Notes: generated from the sequence alone by a model not told the origin. A DNA stretch of 64,000 nucleotides from Erysipelotrichaceae bacterium (GCA_030694975.1 JAUYTU010000022.1:62001-126000), one strand, 5' to 3'. Counted from the stretch's first letter, positions 35,832 to 44,721 are shown. A program made the numbers and translations.

Positions 35832-38109
35832 TGCAGGTTCGTTCCATGATTTCTTTTTGAACATCTTTATCCAAATTAACAAAGCGCGCACTGAAACCAC
35901 CGACCCGAACAATCAAATCACGATGTCTTTGTGGGTGATGATAGGCGTCAATGAGGTCTGCTTGATTGACGATGTTGACCATCAGTTGCGGTCCGCCTTT
36001 TTTAAAATAAGTTTTAAACAGAGCTTTGATTTTTACGCGTTCCTGTTCAAACATACGACGAGAAAATTTGATGTTTTGAACCGTGCCGGCATTGATATCT
36101 GCCCGGATTTTAGCCAGTGAATTTAACATGGCCGTCGGACCGTTGATATCCGCACCGCTTTGCGGGTTGTTGGCATTGGACATATACATCCCGGCAATCC
36201 GACCATCGGGTGAACTGGCGGTGGCACGTCCCCACTCCGTGTTGACTTGATTGTTAATTACAACGACCTGCCAACTGTCTAAACCGACTTTTTCAGCTTG
36301 ACTTGCAACGTGTAAACAGGTGAATTCGTGCAACCAAACCGCCAACTGGTCTACTTCATCGATATCATTGCCAAATTTTGGTAAATCAATCATGGCTTGA
36401 CGCAAATCCTGATGACCATCAAAGTCGTGAGCAAGAATGTCTTGTAGCTGCGTCATGGTCAATACTTTATCATCGAATACCAATTTCTTAATCGCATAAA
36501 GAGAATCGGCCGCATTGATGTTGCCGTACATTTCGTTGGTTCCGCCCAGATGGAAGACCCCGCCGTCCAACACCATTTTTCCGCGATTAATGCAATCGTC
36601 GGTCAGGATGCTAGTGAAGATGAATCCAACTTGTTGGTTCATAACTTTATAGGATTGAGCGTGGGATTGAGCTCCGGATTCGATATAGTAGGATAGCTGT
36701 TGTTGATACTGATTCAAAAATTCTTCAAAAGTCTTTATTTCACTCATTTTCTTCAGTTGGAGTGGGCCGAATTTGTATTGGTAATCCCATTGATCGACAC
36801 CGTCATGAATCAGGACGGTTAAGCTTTTCAAAAGATTGATACATACATTTGGGGTGCCAACACCTTTACCAGAGAGCACAAACTCTCCACAACCAAAGGG
36901 TACATAATTACATGCAGTGTCAAAATCAACCTTCATCATTTTCATGACCGCATCAATATTCACATCATCATTGTATAAAATCGGATAGGTGATTCCGGTA
37001 GAAATACTGTCCAACGCTTTCTCAAAGATTTCCGGATCCATTCCATCATAAAAGCGTAAGGTAAATTGCGGTTCGACCATCTGAGCACGTTTGGTAGCTT
37101 CAATGGCAAGTTTACAGAAGACATCCGCATTTTTCTCGTTGCGTCGGCCTCTTCCGCCGACGATGACACGACCGTTAACGTTGGTGCGTTTAACTTCAAT
37201 TAATCGCCATTGCGAAAGAATGAGCTCGACGGCTTCTTCTTCGTTCAAACGACCGGAAGTCAGGTCATTGACCAAGTAGTCGCCTAAGTAGTCATCCATT
37301 CGTCCGTAATTAACGACCCCGGCCACAGATGAGTACAGCCATGCCAATTGCATCGCCGCTAGCATTGTTGAAGGGCGATTCGTACGGATCTCTGTAAGAG
37401 CATTAAGCAAATTTACAAGTTGATGTTTTCTTTTTTCAAGCAGTGTCGATGATAACAGAGTCTTAACTTCACCGATATGATGATCAACAACTTTTTGAAG
37501 CAATTTCAGCGCTTCAATCATGGTTTTATATTCGATGATCGATGAGGGATTTATTTCTTTCTTGGACTCGATTAGATTCATCAAGCCAACAATTCCGTAG
37601 TCCAGCAGTTTATTGTAATCCAGATACATTCCGCTAAAACGAGCGGTAATGATGACCGGATAGCGAACATCCACAAAAGGACCTAACACGTTTTCAAGCA
37701 GGTTATCTTTATAGAAGATTTCACGGGTATCGTGTATTTTCCAATAAGCAATCAACTCATCAATCGTTGAATGGCATTTCTCATCCATGCGACTTTTCAT
37801 TTTTGCCATCTGATCAAATCGACAATAGTGTCCAGGAGCACCGACAGACGTTACGGAGCCAAAACCGATGGGCAATGCATCATAGCGTCCGACCATTAAA
37901 TCGCCTTCGTACATGGGGCGGAAAACATGGGGGAATAATACATTTAAACAAGCGATCTCTCGCTCCAATTTCTGCGCATCGGAAAATTGTTTGTGTGTCT
38001 CAGTATAGCGAACCATGATTTCCAATTGTTCCACATCCGTCTTATACAGAGGTTCTTTGGGTGCCACGGCTACATTTTGTTCATTTTTCTTAAGAATTCG
38101 TTCAATCAT
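35824..38109 (-). CDS. Glycyl radical enzyme of uncertain specificity
   Basis: 761 residues with a C-terminal RVGGFSARF (glycyl radical Gly738, in place of the usual RVxGYSA) and, near residue 405, FGCGEF with thiyl Cys407 followed by Glu409. The C-x-E pattern is that of dehydratase/eliminase GREs, whereas pyruvate formate-lyase has two adjacent Cys. AAAGGAG precedes the ATG at 38109. The unusual N-terminal third and GCGE rather than GCVE separate it from glycerol, choline and hydroxyproline enzymes. Neighbours (sugar isomerases, aldolases) suggest a sugar-phosphate or sugar-acid substrate. Confidence 0.88.
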   Translation of the reverse strand: MIERILKKNEQNVAVAPKEPLYKTDVEQLEIMVRYTETHKQFSDAQKLEREIACLNVLFPHVFRPMYEGDLMVGRYDALPIGFGSVTSVGAPGHYCRFDQMAKMKSRMDEKCHSTIDELIAYWKIHDTREIFYKDNLLENVLGPFVDVRYPVIITARFSGMYLDYNKLLDYGIVGLMNLIESKKEINPSSIIEYKTMIEALKLLQKVVDHHIGEVKTLLSSTLLEKRKHQLVNLLNALTEIRTNRPSTMLAAMQLAWLYSSVAGVVNYGRMDDYLGDYLVNDLTSGRLNEEEAVELILSQWRLIEVKRTNVNGRVIVGGRGRRNEKNADVFCKLAIEATKRAQMVEPQFTLRFYDGMDPEIFEKALDSISTGITYPILYNDDVNIDAVMKMMKVDFDTACNYVPFGCGEFVLSGKGVGTPNVCINLLKSLTVLIHDGVDQWDYQYKFGPLQLKKMSEIKTFEEFLNQYQQQLSYYIESGAQSHAQSYKVMNQQVGFIFTSILTDDCINRGKMVLDGGVFHLGGTNEMYGNINAADSLYAIKKLVFDDKVLTMTQLQDILAHDFDGHQDLRQAMIDLPKFGNDIDEVDQLAVWLHEFTCLHVASQAEKVGLDSWQVVVINNQVNTEWGRATASSPDGRIAGMYMSNANNPQSGADINGPTAMLNSLAKIRADINAGTVQNIKFSRRMFEQERVKIKALFKTYFKKGGPQLMVNIVNQADLIDAYHHPQRHRDLIVRVGGFSARFVNLDKDVQKEIMERTCND

Positions 38110-38136
38110 AAGTGCTCCTTTAGGGTCTACATAAGA

Positions 38137-38165
38137 ATTATAGGGCGGTTCACACAGTGAGTCAA
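38137..38165 (-). promoter_or_regulatory. Strong sigma-A promoter of the GRE operon
   Basis: Minus strand TTGACT, 17-base spacer, TATAAT, 28 bases before the GRE start codon. One of the best promoter matches in the window. Confidence 0.75.
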
Positions 38166-38356
38166 CGAAATATTGCAAATTTGTTAATACAAATAGTTGA
38201 ATTGAGAAAATCGACTGGCAAAACATGTCTTTTTGTGGGAAATTTTGATAAAAAAACGATATTGTGCAAGAAAATGTTTGATTCGAGTGTTTTTATGTTA
38301 TAAAAGCCCGTTTTGTACGATATAAAATGACACATTCTGATAATTTATGAAAGTAT

Positions 38357-38384
38357 TTGCAACCATCTTTTTCTATGCTATAAT
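38357..38384 (+). promoter_or_regulatory. Promoter of ManA4-NanE-SIS operon
   Basis: TTGCAA, 16-base spacer, TATAAT, 28 bases before the ManA4 start. It diverges from the GRE promoter across 200 bases, giving a shared control region. Confidence 0.65.
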
Positions 38385-38412
38385 GACTTTAGACAAAAAA
38401 CGGAGGGCTATC

Positions 38413-40149
38413 ATGAACGATAATAAGTACAGACCGAACCCGCTGATTGAAATCCAATCCGTTACCACCGGCATCGCCGAAGGTTTTGATGAGATAAAAA
38501 AAGTTATAAAGAATGAGTTAAGAAATCATCGTTTTGTTGCGATTGAAACGTATCCCGGGACGGATAAAAAGTCGTTAATCGACGGAGTCGGACAATGGTT
38601 TGATTCCATCATCGACACCGATGAAGTGATGTACGCGAATGAGCAACTCAATGAGATATTGTTTGATGATTTAACCGATGACCGGGTTTTCGGACGATTG
38701 ACACATAAGAAAATCGAACATATTACGAATTCTCTAAAGTTCTCTCAACTCGTTGAGAAACTTAGTAATATCGAAGGAAAAATTCTTCTTATCGGGTTTG
38801 GGTCAAGTCGCTTAGTTGATAAAGCCTGTGTTATCTTCACAAGTGTAACTCGCTGGGAAATCCAAATGCGTTTCAGAAATAAATCCATGGATAATTACAA
38901 TGCCGGTAATTTCGGTGAAGATCCGTTGCGGATGTTTAAACGGGGTTATTTCGTTGATTGGCGCATTGCGGATAATTATAAAGATTCTATTTGGCATCAA
39001 GTTGATTATGTAATGGATACCGATAAAACCGATCAGCCAAAAATGTTAGCAAAAGAACGTTTTATGAAAGCTTTAAAAGAAATCGTCAGTAAGCCGTTTT
39101 CTATGGTCCCTTATTTCGATATCGGACTTTGGGGCGGACAATGGATGAAGGAAAAGTGCAATCTGGATCCGGATAAGGCGAATTACGCCTGGTCGTTTAA
39201 CGGCGTTCCGGAAGAGAATGCCCTCACGATACGAATCGGCGATCGCTATATGACTTTTCAGGCTATGGATGCGGTTATGCTGTTTCCAAAGGAGTTAATG
39301 GGAGAGTTGAATGTCGCACGTTTCGGACGTGAGTTCCCAATTCGTTTTGACTTTCTTGATACGATGGACGGCGGACATTTATCCCTTCAGGTTCATCCGG
39401 TCACGGACTATATTCAACGTCAGTTTGGTATGCATTATACCCAAGACGAATCCTATTATATTCTGGATGCCAAAGAGGATGCTCATGTTTATCTCGGGGT
39501 AAAAAAAGGTGTACAACTCGATGATCTGATGGAGAGCTTGCAATTGGCGGACTCCGGTGAGAAACTCTTCGATGATGAAGTTTATATTAATAAAATTCCG
39601 GCGAAAAAGCACGATCACTTTTTGATTCCGGCAGGTACGATTCATTGTTCCGGTCGAAATTCAATGGTATTGGAAATCAGTGCGACGCCATATATATTTA
39701 CCTTTAAAATGTGGGACTGGGGTCGTATCGGTATGGATGGCATGCCGCGACCGGTTCATTTGTCACACGCTGAAAAAGTGGTGGATATCCATCGGGATAC
39801 CGAATGGGTATACGACAACCTGGTTAATGATATTACCTTGTTGAATGAAGAAGAAGGTTTAAAGCAAGAGCGAACGGGATTGCACGAGTTGGAGTTTATC
39901 GATACGGTCAGAACCTGGTTCACAAAGCCCTTCGACATACCGATTCAACACACGGTCCATTCACTGATGTTGGTGGAAGGCGATATGGCGACCATCAAGA
40001 GTAAAAAGAATGCCTTTTCTCCATTTGATATCTATTATGCGGAATGTGTGATAATTCCGGCATCACTTGACGAAATCACAATCATACCGCAGAATAAGAA
40101 TAAGCATGCACTGATCCACGCCTTTGTGCGCGGTACGAAAAAGAATTAA
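38413..40149 (+). CDS. Long mannose-6-phosphate isomerase homologue (4) with N-terminal kinase-like domain
   Basis: 578 residues. The first about 210 residues resemble a nucleoside/adenylylsulfate-kinase-like fold with a degraded Walker A (GTDKKS in place of GxGKS) followed by HQVDYVMDTD-type strands. From about 230 there is a PMI domain: LSLQVHPVTDYI, QDESYYILD, GTIHCSGRNSMVLEI and a divergent closing WDWGRIG instead of YDYDR. Long PMI forms of this kind exist in Gram-positives and Bacteroidetes. GGAGGG precedes the chosen ATG. Role in hexose 6-phosphate isomerisation inferred. Confidence 0.8.
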   Translation: MNDNKYRPNPLIEIQSVTTGIAEGFDEIKKVIKNELRNHRFVAIETYPGTDKKSLIDGVGQWFDSIIDTDEVMYANEQLNEILFDDLTDDRVFGRLTHKKIEHITNSLKFSQLVEKLSNIEGKILLIGFGSSRLVDKACVIFTSVTRWEIQMRFRNKSMDNYNAGNFGEDPLRMFKRGYFVDWRIADNYKDSIWHQVDYVMDTDKTDQPKMLAKERFMKALKEIVSKPFSMVPYFDIGLWGGQWMKEKCNLDPDKANYAWSFNGVPEENALTIRIGDRYMTFQAMDAVMLFPKELMGELNVARFGREFPIRFDFLDTMDGGHLSLQVHPVTDYIQRQFGMHYTQDESYYILDAKEDAHVYLGVKKGVQLDDLMESLQLADSGEKLFDDEVYINKIPAKKHDHFLIPAGTIHCSGRNSMVLEISATPYIFTFKMWDWGRIGMDGMPRPVHLSHAEKVVDIHRDTEWVYDNLVNDITLLNEEEGLKQERTGLHELEFIDTVRTWFTKPFDIPIQHTVHSLMLVEGDMATIKSKKNAFSPFDIYYAECVIIPASLDEITIIPQNKNKHALIHAFVRGTKKN

Positions 40150-40173
40150 AAGAAATAATCTCTGGGGGATTAT

Positions 40174-40878
40174 ATGAACATGGATGCTCTTAAGCAACAA
40201 CTCAAAGGAAAACTGATTGTATCTTGTCAGTCTTTTGAGGGAGAACCGATTCATGGAGAGGGCATCGTTGTGAAGATGGCGGAATGTGCTAAGTGGGCGG
40301 ATGCGGCTGGTATCCGAGCCAACGAACCGCAGAATGTTGCGGATATTAAAGCGGCGGTCGGATTGCCGGTCATCGGTATCTGGAAAGTCGTTCAACCCGG
40401 ATGTGATGTATATATCACTCCGACAATGGAAGCGGTGGACGCATTGGTTCATGCCGGTAGTGATATCGTGGCATTGGATGCGACGGATCGTTTATCTCAT
40501 GACGGACGTAAAGCGTATGAGTTGATTAAAGACATTAAGATGAAGTATCCATTGTTGCCGATTATGGCGGATATATCGACCTTCGAAGAAGGGGTCAATG
40601 CCATTGCGTGGGGTGCGGATTTCATCGGTACGACCTTAAGTGGTTATACGGCTCATTCCCAAAAGACGGAAGGCCCCAATTTTGATTTAATTGAAAAACT
40701 GTGTTCACGCTTTGGGGACAAAGTCATCGCTGAGGGTAAAGTGAACTGCCCGGAAGAGGCGGTTCGCTGTATAAAACTGGGAGCATTGTGTGTCGTGGTT
40801 GGCGGTGCCATCACGCGTCCGCATTTGACGGCCCAACGCTTTGTTTCATTTTTGAAAGAGGTAAAGAACGATGGATGA
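40174..40878 (+). CDS. nanE: N-acetylmannosamine-6-phosphate 2-epimerase family (1)
   Basis: 234 residues, TIM barrel NanE: LIVSCQSFEGEP, GIRANEP, GLPVIGIWK with the catalytic Lys, VYITPTMEAV, MADISTFEEG, AEGKVNCPEEA (Glu) and GGAITRPHLTA. It converts ManNAc-6P to GlcNAc-6P. GGGGGA upstream of the ATG. It overlaps the SIS gene by eight bases. No NanA or NanK exists here, so the source of ManNAc-6P would be PTS import or another epimer. Confidence 0.92.
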   Translation: MNMDALKQQLKGKLIVSCQSFEGEPIHGEGIVVKMAECAKWADAAGIRANEPQNVADIKAAVGLPVIGIWKVVQPGCDVYITPTMEAVDALVHAGSDIVALDATDRLSHDGRKAYELIKDIKMKYPLLPIMADISTFEEGVNAIAWGADFIGTTLSGYTAHSQKTEGPNFDLIEKLCSRFGDKVIAEGKVNCPEEAVRCIKLGALCVVVGGAITRPHLTAQRFVSFLKEVKNDG

Positions 40879-41590
40879 TGTGAAGAATTACGTTCAGTCG
40901 ACAATTGATCGAATTTACAGCACTCAAATCGACAACATCGCTCAAGCTGCAAAGCTGACTGCGGATGCTTTTGAAAAGGGTAGTAAAATATTTGTGACAG
41001 GTAGCGGACATTCCCATACATTCAGTGAAGAATTGTATGGCCGTGCCGGTGGATTGGCGTTTTTCGTGCCGATACTTACCAGTGAACTGACGTTGGTCGA
41101 ACATCCGACGAAAAGTACGTTTATTGAACGGTTACCGGGTTATGCCGCCATTCTGTTTGAGTTATATGGCTGTAAAAAAGAGGATGTTATCTTAATTGCA
41201 TCGAATTCCGGTCGCAATGCCTATCCGGTGGAAATGGCGTTGTGTGCCAAAGAAGCCGGTTTGAAAGTAGTTGCGGTTACCAATGTGAAGCATTCGATGG
41301 CAACCCAATCCCGTCATCCCAGCGGTAAGCGATTGCTTGATCTGGCAGATGTTGTGATTGATAATTGTGGTGATTTGGGTGATGCGGCTTATCATTTGGA
41401 TGGTGTTGATGCTGCGGTAGGTCCGACATCATCGGTATCGAATTCGATCATCGCCTTACTTTACACAGTGGAGGTTGCACGTTTGTTACAACAGCGCGGA
41501 ATTGAAGCGCCGGTATTTGTCAGTGCCAATGTCGATGGCGGATTTGAGAAAAATGAAAAATACATGCGGCAGTATGCACGTCTGTATTAA
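40871..41590 (+). CDS. SIS-domain sugar-phosphate protein (UPF0309-like) (2)
   Basis: 239 residues, same layout as the gene at 25111: VTGSGHSHTFSEELYGRAGG, IASNSGRNAYPVEMAL, and AAVGPTSSVSNSI. Starts inside the end of nanE (coupled translation). Related but divergent sequence suggests a paralogue acting on a related phosphosugar. Operon with NanE and the PTS strongly implies sugar-phosphate isomerase or aldolase activity; true reaction is unknown. Confidence 0.87.
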   Translation: MDDVKNYVQSTIDRIYSTQIDNIAQAAKLTADAFEKGSKIFVTGSGHSHTFSEELYGRAGGLAFFVPILTSELTLVEHPTKSTFIERLPGYAAILFELYGCKKEDVILIASNSGRNAYPVEMALCAKEAGLKVVAVTNVKHSMATQSRHPSGKRLLDLADVVIDNCGDLGDAAYHLDGVDAAVGPTSSVSNSIIALLYTVEVARLLQQRGIEAPVFVSANVDGGFEKNEKYMRQYARLY

Positions 41591-41604
41591 ATAGGAGGTT
41601 TGTT

Positions 41605-41934
41605 GTGACTACGAAAAAACGGGTAAATCCGAGAAAGACAGCAGGAAGACTGGTTATCGATACGTTTAAAAATGCGAAGGCATTTAGTGAAAAAACGGCT
41701 CAGCCTGCGGAGATTTGCAAAGATTTGCCGTTGGCGAGTTCGGTCATTGCCTATACGATTACCAATATGATGGAAGATGACATATTTATCAAGACAGATG
41801 ACAACCGCTTTTATTTCAGTCAGAAAAACTGGGATAAGTTTGAGAAGCGTTTTAATCGAATCTATTGGATTCTGTTGGGTATTCCCATTGGCTTAACGAT
41901 TCTATTCTTCGTTATCGATCTGTTCTTAAAATAA
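41605..41934 (+). CDS. Small winged-helix-like protein with C-terminal TM, GTG start
   Basis: 109 residues. N-terminal basic stretch, a helix-turn-helix-like region (SSVIAYTITNMMEDDIFI) and a C-terminal membrane helix (ILLGIPIGLTILFFVIDLF). AGGAGG sits six bases before the GTG at 41605, deciding the start. Not recognised as any family; a membrane-linked regulator is only a guess. Sits between the NanE-SIS pair and the PTS operon. Confidence 0.6.
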   Translation: MTTKKRVNPRKTAGRLVIDTFKNAKAFSEKTAQPAEICKDLPLASSVIAYTITNMMEDDIFIKTDDNRFYFSQKNWDKFEKRFNRIYWILLGIPIGLTILFFVIDLFLK

Positions 41935-41989
41935 ATAAACTCGAAACGGTTGAGTTATAAAGATGTAGGGGTTATTATTTGTATATAAG

Positions 41990-42003
41990 TGTAAGCGATT
42001 ACA
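41990..42003. promoter_or_regulatory. CcpA cre box
   Basis: TGTAAGCGATTACA fits the catabolite-response consensus TGNAAGCGNTTNCA at every fixed position and lies 15 bases before the PTS IIA start, placing the PTS operon under carbon catabolite repression. Confidence 0.8.
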
Positions 42004-42017
42004 AAAAGGAGAGTCAT

Positions 42018-42446
42018 ATGAAATATGTGGTTATGGTCAGTCATGGCGAGTTCGCTCAAGGATTGCGCTCGGCTATACGCATGATGACCGGTGAGCGGGA
42101 TGATATGTTCAGTGTCAGCTTAAAAGAGGACATGGGAACCAATCAGTTCGCAGAAGAATTTTCAAAGCTTATCGAACCGTTTAACAGTGATGACGAAGTG
42201 TTGCTGTTCAGTGACATTCTCAGCGGTTCACCCTTTACAACATCGTTGGACATTCTTAATCAAAGAGGTTTATTGGATAAAACCATGGTCTTTACCGGTA
42301 TGAACATGCCGATGGTACTGACGGCTGTTTTGATGAAGGATAACATCGAGGGGGAAGACTTAAAAGAAGCGATCTTAAGTGAAGGCAGACTGGCAGTTAC
42401 TTTCTTTGATATCAATGCTGTCAAAGAAACCGAAGAAATTATCTAG
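42018..42446 (+). CDS. PTS mannose-family EIIA
   Basis: 142 residues, mannose/fructose/sorbose IIA fold: MKYVVMVSHGEFAQGL with phospho-acceptor His9, then LLFSDILSGSPFTTS and MNMPMVLTAVL. It receives phosphate from HPr. AAAAGGAGA before the chosen ATG; an upstream in-frame extension reads through the cre box. First gene of the IIA-IIB-IIC-IID operon. Confidence 0.93.
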   Translation: MKYVVMVSHGEFAQGLRSAIRMMTGERDDMFSVSLKEDMGTNQFAEEFSKLIEPFNSDDEVLLFSDILSGSPFTTSLDILNQRGLLDKTMVFTGMNMPMVLTAVLMKDNIEGEDLKEAILSEGRLAVTFFDINAVKETEEII

Positions 42447-42457
42447 GAGGAAAAAAC

Positions 42458-42952
42458 ATGGCAATTTCATTTATTCGAGTCGATGACCGTATCGTTCATG
42501 GACAAATTACGACCCGCTGGTCACAAGAGTATCCATGTGATGCGATCGTGGCAGTCAATGACTTGGCGGCTACCAATCCGGTGATTAAGGCGGCGTTTCT
42601 GTCGTCCATCAACAAACCTTTGTACATTTGGACGTATGCCGAATGGAAAGAAAAATGTGACAAAGTACTTCAAAGCCAAAAGAATTATTTCTTAATTACC
42701 AAAGATCCGATATTGATGGCTAAAATATTAGTCGATGATGGTTTTGATTCAGGCAGACGCGAAGTATGTGTCGGTCCGGCCAATGATCGTCCAGGTGCGG
42801 TTAAGTTGGGCAACAATCAGTCGCTGATGCAAAATGAGGCAGATGCTTTCGAAAGAATTCATCAGGCCGGGTATAAGATTTTGTTTGCTTTGGTCAGGGA
42901 AGATGCCATTGGCTACTGGCCGAAATTCCGTGGATTGTTCGGATACAAATAG
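42458..42952 (+). CDS. PTS mannose/fructose/sorbose-family EIIB
   Basis: 164 residues, with RVDDRIVHGQITTRW near the start placing phospho-His14, and VNDLAA, SINKPLYIW and VGPANDRPGA as family motifs. It phosphorylates the sugar during uptake through IIC-IID. AGGAGG precedes the ATG, 11 bases after IIA. Confidence 0.94.
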   Translation: MAISFIRVDDRIVHGQITTRWSQEYPCDAIVAVNDLAATNPVIKAAFLSSINKPLYIWTYAEWKEKCDKVLQSQKNYFLITKDPILMAKILVDDGFDSGRREVCVGPANDRPGAVKLGNNQSLMQNEADAFERIHQAGYKILFALVREDAIGYWPKFRGLFGYK

Positions 42953-43005
42953 GAGTAATTTGTAACCGTTCATCATAAAAAAAACCTAAGGAAAGGGAGG
43001 ATTTT

Positions 43006-43830
43006 ATGACTATCAATATTTTTCAGGCCGTTCTTCTAGCATTTATGGCCTCAATGACGTCAGTAATCGGTGCTTTAGGTACTACGTATTCGTGGTATAC
43101 CTTGAGCCGTCCGTTAGTTGCGGCATTGATCGTCGGTATCATTCTTGGTGACGTTTCGACATCAATTATGGTCGGTGCAGCTATTCAGATCGTTTACATT
43201 GCTTTGGTTACTCCAGGCGGAACCGTTTCAGCTGACTTACGTGCTGTCAGTTACATCGGTATTCCTTTAGCAGTTATCGCTGTTAACGGCGCTGGATTAG
43301 ACCCTGCTTCGGTACAAGGCGCAGGTCTTGCAGTTTCTATCGGTGCTTTAGTTGGTACAGTCGGAACCGTTATGTTCTACTCTACCGCTACAATGAACCT
43401 TATTTGGCAACAATGGGGTTGGAAATCGATCGACAGTCTTGGATACAAGAACATTTACTTAACGAACTTCGTACTCCCGTTAATTTCTCACTTCTTGATC
43501 GCATTTATTCCTACCTATTTGATTACTATCAACGGAGCTCCTTTTGTTGCTAACCTGAAAGAATGGTTACCGATGGATGGAATCGTCATGAAGACATTGT
43601 TCACCGTTGGTACATTACTACCGGCCGTTGGTATCGCCATCCTGTTGAAGCAAGTAGTAGCTAAACCGACAGACTTGATCGTCTTCTTCTTCGGTTTCAC
43701 ATTGGCCGCAGCGTTGAAGATCAACTTGATTGGTGCCGCTTTCTTCGGCGCTATGATTGCTTACTTGAATTACAAGATTGTAATGGCTGGATCTACCAAA
43801 AAAGCAGTAGCAGAAGAGGAGGACCTCTAA
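43006..43830 (+). CDS. PTS mannose/fructose/sorbose-family EIIC
   Basis: 274 residues, strongly hydrophobic with about eight membrane helices; LSRPLVAALIVGIILGDVSTSIMVG and LVTPGGTVSADLRAVSYIGIP correspond to ManY/SorA-type IIC. Forms the membrane channel with IID. AAAGGGAGG upstream; the 3' end is one base from IID. Codon use here is noticeably cleaner than the surrounding genes, as for a highly expressed gene. Confidence 0.93.
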   Translation: MTINIFQAVLLAFMASMTSVIGALGTTYSWYTLSRPLVAALIVGIILGDVSTSIMVGAAIQIVYIALVTPGGTVSADLRAVSYIGIPLAVIAVNGAGLDPASVQGAGLAVSIGALVGTVGTVMFYSTATMNLIWQQWGWKSIDSLGYKNIYLTNFVLPLISHFLIAFIPTYLITINGAPFVANLKEWLPMDGIVMKTLFTVGTLLPAVGIAILLKQVVAKPTDLIVFFFGFTLAAALKINLIGAAFFGAMIAYLNYKIVMAGSTKKAVAEEEDL

Positions 43831-43831
43831 G

Positions 43832-44665
43832 ATGAGCGTTAAATTAAGCAAACAAACGAAAAACTCAGCATTCTGGTGGTGGTATCATGGTAACTTAACA
43901 GGATTTACGCATCAACATATGCAAACCTTTGGTTTTATGTGCGCAATGATCCCGGTTATCAAAGAATTGTATCAAGATGACACATTAAGACTTCGTTCAT
44001 TGAAGACTTATAGTCCGTTCTTCAACACGGAACCTCAAATCGGTTCAATGGTTGTCGGTATTGCTGTAGGTTTGGAAGAAGCTCGCGCCAATGGTGCTGA
44101 TGCTATCGATGATGCGATGATCAATGGTATCCGTGCTGGTTTGATGGGTCCGTTGGCAGGTATCGGCGACTCCTTAATTCCGGGCACCTATATTCCTATT
44201 CTATTGTCTATCGCATTGGGCTTCTCGGCTGGCGGTTCTGTTGTTGGTCCGTTGTTCTATGCAGCAGTTTATATTTCGACCATGACCGTTTTCATGAAGT
44301 ATATCTTCGATAAAGGTTATGAATTGGGCGGCCGTGCTGTTGATGTAGTTATCGGCGATCGTGCTACTGCTTTCCGTGAATCCATGATTATGCTTGGTGG
44401 TATCGTTATCGGTTCATTGGCAGCTTCTTGGATCGGTGTTACAACCGCATTGCAATTCTCTTTGGGCGAAGGAAATCCGCCATTGATTTTGCAAGATACA
44501 TTAAACAGTATTTTCCCGAATGTCTTGTCCTTATTAACCGTGCTATTTGCATGGTGGTTGATGACAAAGAGAAAAATGTCTCCGATTACAGTTATGTTGA
44601 TTTTGGTCGGCATCGCTTTCGTCGGTGTATTGCTTGGCGTCTTCGATCCGGGTCTATCGTACTAA
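43832..44665 (+). CDS. PTS mannose/fructose/sorbose-family EIID
   Basis: 277 residues: FWWWYHGNLTGFTHQHMQTFGFMCAM is split as WWWYHGNLT and QTFGFMCAM, then FFNTEPQIGSMVVGIAVGLEE, GLMGPLAGIGDSLIPGTYIP, all diagnostic of IID. GAGGAGG is at the end of IIC. IIC-IID completes the permease, whose sugar is unresolved; with NanE and NagA nearby an N-acetylated hexosamine or mannose-type sugar is inferred. Confidence 0.94.
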   Translation: MSVKLSKQTKNSAFWWWYHGNLTGFTHQHMQTFGFMCAMIPVIKELYQDDTLRLRSLKTYSPFFNTEPQIGSMVVGIAVGLEEARANGADAIDDAMINGIRAGLMGPLAGIGDSLIPGTYIPILLSIALGFSAGGSVVGPLFYAAVYISTMTVFMKYIFDKGYELGGRAVDVVIGDRATAFRESMIMLGGIVIGSLAASWIGVTTALQFSLGEGNPPLILQDTLNSIFPNVLSLLTVLFAWWLMTKRKMSPITVMLILVGIAFVGVLLGVFDPGLSY

Positions 44666-44680
44666 GTTAAGGTTGTACTA

Positions 44681-44706
44681 AGCCCTGCTGATTAGCAGGG
44701 CTTTTC
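44681..44706 (+). terminator. Terminator inside the PTS gene string
   Basis: AGCCCTGCT (44681-44689) / AGCAGGGCT (44694-44702), then TTTTCTTT. It lies between IID and the following TM-protein/SIS genes, so downstream expression is reduced or separately promoted. Confidence 0.9.
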
Positions 44707-44721
44707 TTTCAAAGGGTGAAA

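Noticed and set aside
25111-41590. Island as a standard sialic acid (nan) operon
   Set aside because: NanE and NagA are present but there is no NanA lyase, NanK kinase, sialidase or sialic acid transporter.
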